A stretch of DNA of 64,000 bases from Phycisphaerales bacterium. GTDB taxonomy: Bacteria; Planctomycetota; Phycisphaerae; Phycisphaerales; UBA1924. The notes beneath the pieces were generated by a model that was not told the DNA's origin, did not search any database, and was given only the letters and a program-made list of their open reading frames with translations. The stretch spans positions 434,001-498,000 of the forward strand of contig JAJDDN010000008.1 of NCBI GenBank assembly GCA_029260295.1, given 5' to 3'. This document shows, in pieces, positions 57,796 through 64,000 of this stretch. Position 1 is the first letter of the stretch, and every line of letters begins with the position of its first letter. Made by a program: the position numbers and the translations under genes.

Positions 57796-60342
57796 TCAAT
57801 CGATGGCTTCATCCGCAAGCTCTTCCATGAACAGCTTATGGATTCTCCTCATCTGATCGAGCCACGAACTGGGTTCGTGGTAGCCGTGGGGTTCGATGGG
57901 GGCTAGGGCGAGTTCCCAGTTTTCTTTTTCGAGTTCGATGAGCCTTTGGGAAAGGCGAATAATGTCCTGAGCCACGACATTGTTATCTTGAAGCCCGTGG
58001 AGCATCAACAGACGCCCTTGTAAACCCTCGGCGTGGTTGATTGGCGATGAGACTTGATACGCCTCTGGGTCGATGTCGGGGGTGTTGAGGATGTTGCTGG
58101 TGTAGCCATGGTTGTAATGGGCCCAGTCGGTGACTGATCTGAGAGCGGCCCCCGCTTTGTAGGTGTCTGGCTCTAGGAACATGGCCATGAGCGTCATGAA
58201 TCCTCCGTAGGAGCCGCCGTAGATTCCGACGCGGGTTGGGTCTGCGTTGTAGTTGGCAACGGCGTAGTCGATACTGTCTTTGAAGTCTTCGAGTTCAGGA
58301 TAACCCATGTTTCGGTAGATTGCTGTACGCCAGTCTCGGCCGTAACCTGAGGAAGCTCGAAAGTCCGGCGCGACCACAATGAACCCCAGGTTGGCAAGGA
58401 TGGTGTGGTACATGTACTCTCGGGAGTAGTAGGACCACTGATAGTTGGCATGCTGGAGATAGCCCGCGCCGTGTGAGAAAACCACGAGTGGGCGTGGGCC
58501 GGTGAACTTGGTTGAATCTGGGAGGTAGAGGCGGGTGTAAATTGGGTGCTCGGTGTGGGTTGATGGGACAGTAATGATTTGTGGGGTTTGGAAGTTGAAG
58601 CTGAGAAACTCGTCGGTAACAGTGGTCGTGATTCGGGTTGGCTTTGCCTTTGATTCGAGTTCGAGGAGGTAGAGTTCGGGTGGGGAGTTGATGTTTGAGT
58701 AGGTGAGGATAAGTTTGGACTCGTCGGGGGAGAGACGGAATGACTCTACGGTGCCGCCCATGTGTGTGATCTGGGAGAGAACTCCTTGGCGGATGTCGAG
58801 GCGTTCGATCTCTTGGATGCCCGGGTGTGTGCGGTTGGTACGGAGATAGGCGGCCAACCCATCGCGTGAGAAGGTCAGGGAGCGGACTTCGAATTTGCCT
58901 TTGGTGAGCTGGGTGACGGTGGCGTCTGAGGTGCGGGTGTAGAGGTGGCCGTAGCCGGATTCTTCGGACAGATAGAAGAGAGTGTCGGTATTGGGGATGA
59001 AGCCAAAGGTATTGAATCCCCAACCGATCCAGGCCTCGTCTCGGAGATGATGAGCGGTGGTAAGGACGGGTTCTTCGGCGGCGGTGTCGACCAAAACGAT
59101 CCAGCGGTCTTTGTTGTCGTGTGATATGAGCATGACGGCTGCGGTCGTTCCAGAGTCGCTCCAACGAACACCTATGGAAGATACCGGGCGAGGCTTAGGG
59201 GCTTCTATTTTTTCTTCCGATGCATCATCCGCACTTTTGGTTTCAGGTTCTACTTCTGGAACATCGCCCTCTGATTTCGGCTCGTCCTCAGAATTTGCTT
59301 CATTTTCGGACATGCTTTCTGAGTTGGCCTCTTTGAGCCAAGCGAGTGGGTTATCTTTGATTGTTGGGAGATCATCGAGAGGCAACTCAATGATGAGCTC
59401 ACTGTCCAGATCAAGAAGGACAAGCTGAACAGCTGTTTCTGTAGAATGACCAACCTTGGAACGGACATCACTTGTTGAGACATACCCATTTTCTGTGATG
59501 TAGTTTGGCATTGAATCCTTCGGATCGACTACACGCTCTGATGCGGCGGTCACGACGAGAATATGCTTCCCCGAGGGGCTCAGCCAGTTTCCCATCGAAC
59601 GCTTGTCCTTGCCAAGATAGAATGGGCCGGAAACTGCGGTTGGATTCGTGTCACGCCAAGCTTCAGTGTCATTTTTTCTGAGACTCTTCCGTTGGTCCTC
59701 AAGTGTGATGATATTGAAAAGATCGCGTTGTTGCTGCTGGAGGTAGTTGAGCTCCGGGTCTTCATCATCCTCTGGGGCATCTTCAAACTTGATATCCGCT
59801 GCCTGATATTCCAAGTTCGTCTCAAAGGACCGGATGAACCACTGGCTATCACGCCAGAATGCGTAACGCGAATCATCAACAAGAAAGAACGACGAAGATT
59901 CCCTCGTGGATGTCTGTGTCAGCTGGGTGGTCGAGTTTTTGATCCTATTATGAAGGAACAAATCGCCCGCATTACTGAGCAGACGCTCTGTGCCAGCCGA
60001 GTTCCAGTCGCCGCTATTGAGGAAGTATGGACCTGGGCTTTCAGGTGTGATTTTAGTCGGATCTGCATCAAGATCGCTTAACGAAAGCAGGTACTGATCT
60101 GAAAAATCTCGAGCCATGGTCCCCTCGCGGCGAGTTGAGAACCTGATGGCAGAGCCATCAATGAGCCATCGCGGGTTCTGAGGTGATCTGGCGATCCAGT
60201 CTTGCTCTGCAGTGATCTGTTTGAGAGTGGGCTCAGATTCGACAACTGATTGAACTACATCTTGCGCACTAGCAGAAAATGGCGAGCAGAACAAGGTGAT
60301 GGTGAGCAGTATTGTGATGGTGTTGTTTAAACAAGCGTTCAT
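57796..60342 (-). CDS. exported S9-family (dipeptidyl/prolyl oligopeptidase-like) serine peptidase
   Basis: 848-aa secreted peptidase. Signal peptide with core ITILLTITLFCSPFSASA, a long beta-propeller region (about 50-600) with an acidic Glu/Ser-rich insertion near 345-385, then the alpha/beta-hydrolase domain with GIYGGSYGGFMTL (Ser near 712), LHGLQDNNV (Asp near 786) and PHGYHEPSS (His near 820). This is the DPP-IV/acylaminoacyl peptidase layout, digesting oligopeptides in the periplasm or outside. ATG 60342 follows TATAGT by 6 nt, without Shine-Dalgarno. Confidence 0.93.
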   Translation of the reverse strand: MNACLNNTITILLTITLFCSPFSASAQDVVQSVVESEPTLKQITAEQDWIARSPQNPRWLIDGSAIRFSTRREGTMARDFSDQYLLSLSDLDADPTKITPESPGPYFLNSGDWNSAGTERLLSNAGDLFLHNRIKNSTTQLTQTSTRESSSFFLVDDSRYAFWRDSQWFIRSFETNLEYQAADIKFEDAPEDDEDPELNYLQQQQRDLFNIITLEDQRKSLRKNDTEAWRDTNPTAVSGPFYLGKDKRSMGNWLSPSGKHILVVTAASERVVDPKDSMPNYITENGYVSTSDVRSKVGHSTETAVQLVLLDLDSELIIELPLDDLPTIKDNPLAWLKEANSESMSENEANSEDEPKSEGDVPEVEPETKSADDASEEKIEAPKPRPVSSIGVRWSDSGTTAAVMLISHDNKDRWIVLVDTAAEEPVLTTAHHLRDEAWIGWGFNTFGFIPNTDTLFYLSEESGYGHLYTRTSDATVTQLTKGKFEVRSLTFSRDGLAAYLRTNRTHPGIQEIERLDIRQGVLSQITHMGGTVESFRLSPDESKLILTYSNINSPPELYLLELESKAKPTRITTTVTDEFLSFNFQTPQIITVPSTHTEHPIYTRLYLPDSTKFTGPRPLVVFSHGAGYLQHANYQWSYYSREYMYHTILANLGFIVVAPDFRASSGYGRDWRTAIYRNMGYPELEDFKDSIDYAVANYNADPTRVGIYGGSYGGFMTLMAMFLEPDTYKAGAALRSVTDWAHYNHGYTSNILNTPDIDPEAYQVSSPINHAEGLQGRLLMLHGLQDNNVVAQDIIRLSQRLIELEKENWELALAPIEPHGYHEPSSWLDQMRRIHKLFMEELADEAID

Positions 60343-60348
60343 GCACAC

Positions 60349-60354
60349 ACTATA
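60349..60354 (-). promoter_or_regulatory. TATAGT -10 element of the S9 peptidase, leaderless
   Basis: TATAGT on the minus strand, 6 nt before ATG 60342. Confidence 0.5.
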
Positions 60355-60419
60355 CGCGACATGAAGCCGCCATCATTAAAACGACAGGCAGCATTGGCTG
60401 AACAGGATAGTGGGAGTTA

Positions 60420-60644
60420 TCACCGGCGGTAGGTGATGCGACCTTTGGTGAGGTCGTAAGGCGAGATTTCAACGGTAACGGTATCGCCCGGGAGGATGCG
60501 GATGTAGTGCTTACGCATCTTTCCTGAGATGTACCCAATGATTTCGGTCTGTTGCTCATTTGGAAGGCGGACCCTGAACATGGCGTTTGGGAGCGCTTCG
60601 GTTACGATCGCGTCCATTGTGATTTTGTCGTCTTGCTTGGCCAT
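60420..60644 (-). CDS. infA: translation initiation factor IF-1
   Basis: 74-aa OB-fold initiation factor that binds the ribosomal A site. [21 protein letters not shown] and [20 protein letters not shown] with the final KGRITYRR are the standard IF-1 sequence. Full length. GGAGA lies upstream at a slightly long distance. No ribosomal protein genes adjoin, unlike many bacteria. Confidence 0.98.
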   Translation of the reverse strand: MAKQDDKITMDAIVTEALPNAMFRVRLPNEQQTEIIGYISGKMRKHYIRILPGDTVTVEISPYDLTKGRITYRR

Positions 60645-60783
60645 ATCGCTTTCGGTCTCCGTTGTCTTCTTGAGCTGCCATTGCAGGCTGCTGGGCCCAA
60701 AGGATACGCGTCCGGTGTGGTCGGGGCGGCGATTTTAGGGATCAACCTCATGATTTGGACTGGTTTCTGGTTGTATTGGTCGA

Positions 60784-61980
60784 TCAGCCCAAGCCGCGGT
60801 CTGCCCGCAGGGCATCACACGGACTAACCAAGCACAGGTCATTGAGATTGGTTCCCGTTGGACCCGAGCGGATGGTGGCATGGATCGAGTCGAGGAACGG
60901 GAGTGTGTTGTGATCAACGAGAGCTTTGTGGGCAGATAATTGGTTATATGGATCAGCGAGCATTTCACTGGTAATAACGGCTCCGGCGGCATCAGTTGGG
61001 CCGTCAATCCCATCGGTTGCCAAACCAAGCGTGATCCAATCAGCCTGCCCAGACTCGGCAAGCTCAAGGGCGCAGGCTAGCGTGAGTTCTATGCATGGGC
61101 CGCCAACTCCCGTGGTGCCGCTGGCATCGACGGTCGTTTCACCCGCGAACAGACAAGCTGCCTGGCCTGACTCTTGGTACGCCCCAGCGAGTTCTCGCCC
61201 CCGATCAGATGAGCCTCCGCTAATCCCCGCTTTACAAATTCCAACCCCAAGTCCACCAAAGAAATCGTCAGCGGCATCCAGAGCCGTCTGGTGATTCCCG
61301 ATGATCGTGTGCTCAACTGGATGAGCCAGACTGATCATCGGACCAGAGGCGATTGTATTGAGATCGTCATCAAGCACATCAGAGAGCACCACTGCTTGGC
61401 AGTAACCAACATGGGCAAGGATTTCAGCAAGCCCCCCACCCTTGAGTGTTTCGAGTGATTTACGGGCTTCGTTGAGTTCTTGAATACTCGCCCCGCCGGC
61501 ATTCAATGTGTTGGTCGTTTCAAAGAGTTGTTCAATTGTGACACCCTGCCTTGGGCTACAGAGATGGGCTGAACCGCCACCGGAGATACAGACAATGCAG
61601 TAGTTGTGTTCAGCCGGGATCTTTCGTGCGTACTGAACCAGAGCGTCAGTCGCGGCCACATTGCGATGCGATGGGGCCGGGTGATCGACACCAAAGTACT
61701 GCAGTGCAGTATTTGGTGCGGGATCAGGAAACAGCGAATCCGGGGCAAGAACAATGCCCCCAGAAAATCGAGATCCGAGTCCTTGAACACACGCCTGAGC
61801 CATCTTTACGGATGCCTTGCCAAAGGCGAGGACATGAGTCGGTGAGTCGAACGATGTAAAGTCGAGCGATCTGGAAACCAGCACCTCGGGGTCACACCGG
61901 CTTAGGACATGAGAGACGAACGCCCGGGCAAATCGTTGAGCATTCGGATCGAGCTTAGTTGAGAGATCAATTTGGGTCAT
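60784..61980 (-). CDS. glycerate 2-kinase, MOFRL/GckA family
   Basis: 398-aa kinase phosphorylating glycerate. VLAFGKASVKMAQ at the N-terminus, CISGGGSAHLCSP in the first domain and LSDVLDDDLNTIASGP are hallmarks of the GckA/TtuD type; the MOFRL C-terminal domain shows LGLATDGIDGPTDAAGAV. It would feed glycerate from photorespiration-like or tartrate routes into glycolysis. Its start overlaps the aminotransferase stop (ATGA), so the two are coupled; a glycerate/hydroxypyruvate or amino-acid link is possible. Confidence 0.93.
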   Translation of the reverse strand: MTQIDLSTKLDPNAQRFARAFVSHVLSRCDPEVLVSRSLDFTSFDSPTHVLAFGKASVKMAQACVQGLGSRFSGGIVLAPDSLFPDPAPNTALQYFGVDHPAPSHRNVAATDALVQYARKIPAEHNYCIVCISGGGSAHLCSPRQGVTIEQLFETTNTLNAGGASIQELNEARKSLETLKGGGLAEILAHVGYCQAVVLSDVLDDDLNTIASGPMISLAHPVEHTIIGNHQTALDAADDFFGGLGVGICKAGISGGSSDRGRELAGAYQESGQAACLFAGETTVDASGTTGVGGPCIELTLACALELAESGQADWITLGLATDGIDGPTDAAGAVITSEMLADPYNQLSAHKALVDHNTLPFLDSIHATIRSGPTGTNLNDLCLVSPCDALRADRGLG

Positions 61981-63155
61981 GGTCGAAGGGCGGTTTCTAA
62001 TCGTTTGATCGCTTGGTCTATGGTGTCCATTTTTTTGCAGAACGCGAATCGTACAAACCCTGCCCCGTGCTCCGGGTGCTTATAGAACACGCTCGGTGGG
62101 ATCGCGGCCACCCCAGCATGCTCCGGCAACCATGTGCACAGGTCAATGTCGGTCTTGAGCCCCAGCCGTTCGCTCACAGCATGGTGTTCAGCCATGATGA
62201 AGTACGCGCCTTGGGGTGCATACACCTTGAATCCGAGCCCGCTCAATGCTTCGCTGAGTACGCTCCGGGTCTCGGTGTAGTGCTGTGAGATCCGATCAAT
62301 TTCGTCCCTGGCGTTATCAAGTAGGGCAGCGGCCCCCATCTGCATTGGACCCGGGACCGAAAATGTAAGAAACTGATGAGCGGCCCGGATCCCTGCCGAG
62401 AGTTCCGGCGGCGCAATCGCCCAGCCAACCTTCCAGCCAGTGAGCGAGAAGGTCTTACCGAGCGACGACATGACCACAGTCCGATCCCGCATACCATCGA
62501 TGGTCGCGATGGATCGGTGGTAGTTTCCATCAAAGGTTAATCGTTCGTACACTTCATCGGAAAAGGCTAGGACATCGTGCTTTTTGCACAGATCTGCTAT
62601 GAATACGAGTTGTGCATCGGTCATCACCATCCCGGTCGGATTGTGCGGCGTATTGACAAGTATCGCGCGGGTCTTGTCACTAAACACCGCTTTGAGGTCC
62701 TCAAAGTCAAATGTAAACCCGCCATCCAATGGCTTGATCGTCACAAACTTTGGAGTCGCACCCGCCATGGCAACCGCGGCCCTATACGAATCATAAAACG
62801 GCTCAAACAGGATTACTTCGTCGCCAGGATTGACCAATCCCAGCATGGACGCGGCGATCGCTTCGGTGCAGCCACTTGTGACGGTGATCTCGGTCGCAGG
62901 GTCACAGGTGGCATCGTTGTAATCAGCAGACCACCGAGCGAGAGCCTCTCTGAGGACGGGAAGGCCCGCCAGCGGGGCATACTGATTCACCCCGTCTGAG
63001 ATCGCTTGCTGAGCGGCAATCTTTCCAAGATCTGGGCCATCAAAGTCAGGGAATCCCTGCGCGAGATTCACGGCCTTATGCATATTGGCCAATGCGGTCA
63101 TCGTTGTAAAAATGGTGGTACCAAAGGGCACAAATCGGGCGGCGGTCTGTGTCAT
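61977..63155 (-). CDS. class I/II PLP aminotransferase
   Basis: 392-aa fold-type I aminotransferase. NLAQGFPDFDGP near the N-terminus, VTSGCTEAIAASMLGLV, NTPHNPTGMVM, FSDEVYERLTFDG and the PLP lysine in SLGKTFSLTGWKVGWA (near 235) match the methionine/kynurenine/glutamine-type subgroup (YbdL or KAT-like). Substrate inferred only at that level. ATG 63155 follows TATCGT by 6 nt; a GTG at 63161 is the alternative. Coupled to glycerate kinase downstream. Confidence 0.93.
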   Translation of the reverse strand: MTQTAARFVPFGTTIFTTMTALANMHKAVNLAQGFPDFDGPDLGKIAAQQAISDGVNQYAPLAGLPVLREALARWSADYNDATCDPATEITVTSGCTEAIAASMLGLVNPGDEVILFEPFYDSYRAAVAMAGATPKFVTIKPLDGGFTFDFEDLKAVFSDKTRAILVNTPHNPTGMVMTDAQLVFIADLCKKHDVLAFSDEVYERLTFDGNYHRSIATIDGMRDRTVVMSSLGKTFSLTGWKVGWAIAPPELSAGIRAAHQFLTFSVPGPMQMGAAALLDNARDEIDRISQHYTETRSVLSEALSGLGFKVYAPQGAYFIMAEHHAVSERLGLKTDIDLCTWLPEHAGVAAIPPSVFYKHPEHGAGFVRFAFCKKMDTIDQAIKRLETALRP

Positions 63156-63161
63156 GACCAC

Positions 63162-63167
63162 ACGATA
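63162..63167 (-). promoter_or_regulatory. TATCGT -10-like element of the aminotransferase
   Basis: TATCGT on the minus strand, 6 nt before ATG 63155; no Shine-Dalgarno. Confidence 0.4.
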
Positions 63168-63255
63168 GTCTCATAAGAAGCGGCCTGGTGAATCTGGGCG
63201 GTTTTCGGGCTTTGACTTGACACCAACAATGGGAGGCCTAGGATTTTTCACCTTA

Positions 63256-63328
63256 TCCTCCGTAGCTCAATTGGTAGAGCGAGCGGCTGTTAACCGCTAG
63301 GTCGCTGGTTCGAATCCAGCCGGAGGAG
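63256..63328 (+). tRNA. tRNA-Asn (GTT)
   Basis: 73-nt cloverleaf: acceptor TCCTCCG/CGGAGGA, anticodon stem GCGGC-type with loop CTGTTAA (anticodon GTT), T loop TTCGAAT, discriminator G. Confidence 0.96.
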
Positions 63329-63347
63329 TTTCTAACTTTCGTTTCAT

Positions 63348-63372
63348 AAGACCTGATTTACAGGTCTTTTTT
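63348..63372 (+). terminator. rho-independent terminator of tRNA-Asn
   Basis: 8-bp stem AAGACCTG/CAGGTCTT with loop ATTTA, continuing into a T-run, 19 nt after the tRNA. Confidence 0.9.
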
Positions 63373-63439
63373 TATGCCAATGACCAACTGCCTATTGGTC
63401 GCGCAGACTTGCTCAGATCATCTACAAGTTGAAACGCGA

Positions 63440-64000
63440 TTAAGATTGAGTGCTTGCGCAGTCGCCTGACTTCTTTTTGACAACGATATTGTCTTGAGGC
63501 ATCAGGTATTCGATGACATCGAGAGCTGAGTACGAAGTTGCACCGGGCTTGAGGAATCGAGCGGTATCAGCCACATCGTCACCAGAGGTAATCAGCGGCT
63601 TCTCTAGGGATCCGTCTTGCTGAATCTGCCCGAGGCTGATATTTGACAGCAGCCCGTTGCAGACGCACTTGCGTCCGACAGTGTCCTCTAGATTTCCACC
63701 TTTTTTGATGTAGTCATCAACAGGTTCCGATGGGCAACGCCAGCCGACCTTGCCGTTGTTTTTTTTGTACGCATGCCGAAGATAACCGAGGTCACAGATT
63801 CGATCTCGGGCTTCGTATGTTGTCTGGTCTGAATGGGTGCCATCCATTTCTAGCACCTTGAATGGGAAGCCGGTTGGCGATGCGACAGGATCAGTAAAGA
63901 CCTGGGCGTTCCCGTTAATACTCATCTGGACTGAGGCGTCCCGGAGTTCTGGGGCAAGTCCTGATTCTTCACAGAACGCGAATGCTGTCCCGACCTGAAC
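63440..64000 (-). CDS. nitronate monooxygenase-like protein, C-terminal part
   Basis: 187 residues of a protein whose N-terminus lies beyond the right edge; reading is open to base 64000. VQVGTAFAFCEESGLAPELR and FTDPVASPTGFPFKVLEM are the late barrel and flavin-adjacent segments of 2-nitropropane dioxygenase/nitronate monooxygenase enzymes. The C-terminal extension contains Cys-rich stretches (RICDLGY, WRCPSEP, RKCVCNG) typical of one subgroup. Internal ATG 63925 is not the true start. The FMN phosphate site lies outside the window. Confidence 0.85.
   Translation of the reverse strand, partial: VQVGTAFAFCEESGLAPELRDASVQMSINGNAQVFTDPVASPTGFPFKVLEMDGTHSDQTTYEARDRICDLGYLRHAYKKNNGKVGWRCPSEPVDDYIKKGGNLEDTVGRKCVCNGLLSNISLGQIQQDGSLEKPLITSGDDVADTARFLKPGATSYSALDVIEYLMPQDNIVVKKKSGDCASTQS

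Overview
The window reads as a chromosomal segment of a planctomycete, most likely of the class Phycisphaerae (inference). Support comes from a secreted protein ending in the paired dockerin-like 'GC-type' repeats typical of that group, several HEAT/TPR proteins and lipoproteins, a eukaryote-like UDP-GlcNAc pyrophosphorylase, and widely scattered housekeeping genes (trpA and trpB lie about 44 kb apart). No rRNA operon, CRISPR array, prophage or insertion sequence was seen. Gene density is high; convergent genes often abut or overlap, and divergent genes can be only tens of bases apart.

Layout: 1-5 kb holds a truncated thiolase, an FHA protein, and a leftward group (HEAT lipoprotein, ACP, FabA/FabZ-like dehydratase, small lipoprotein). 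5-11.4 kb has a TPR protein converging on a leftward operon UAP1-like pyrophosphorylase > alpha/beta hydrolase > UMF1-type MFS permease > trpB. 11.5-18.4 kb runs rightward: rpe, a histidine-phosphatase-fold protein without its catalytic histidines, accD, lnt, HEAT lipoprotein, coiled-coil membrane protein, small membrane protein, tRNA-Asp. 18.5-25.2 kb has a CPA1 antiporter facing a leftward isoprenoid/NAD operon (ispA, dxs, nadK, SpoIIE-type phosphatase). 25.3-31.4 kb has an ExbB-like protein, ptsN, rsmB, a histidine kinase with a REC-XRE response regulator, and lpxB. 31.4-38 kb has a PD-(D/E)XK-like protein, an AGCS symporter with a large insertion, two hypotheticals, an ABC-F ATPase and a D-amino-acid-oxidase-like protein whose C-terminal motif block sits at its N-terminus. 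38-46 kb has panB, htrA, murD, a YdjY-like protein, priA and carA. 46-52.6 kb has the dockerin protein, a large palindrome, a MATE exporter, a candidate small RNA, a lipid kinase, map and trpA. 52.6-64 kb has a NIT-domain chemoreceptor, cystathionine gamma-lyase/synthase plus beta-synthase, three tRNAs (Met, Gly, Asn), an S9 peptidase, infA, glycerate kinase, an aminotransferase and a truncated nitronate monooxygenase.

The signals I find most interesting are: (1) a recurrent TANNNT (-10-like) hexamer exactly 5-6 nt upstream of the start codon of about 14 genes that lack a Shine-Dalgarno sequence, pointing to extensive leaderless transcription; (2) the circularly permuted D-amino-acid oxidase; (3) a 106-bp two-armed palindrome at 47885-47990; (4) a candidate ~100-nt small RNA with its own extended -10 and strong terminator at 49708-49807; and (5) a REC-XRE response regulator, a catalytically dead phosphoglycerate-mutase-like protein and a PriA that seems to have lost one zinc site.
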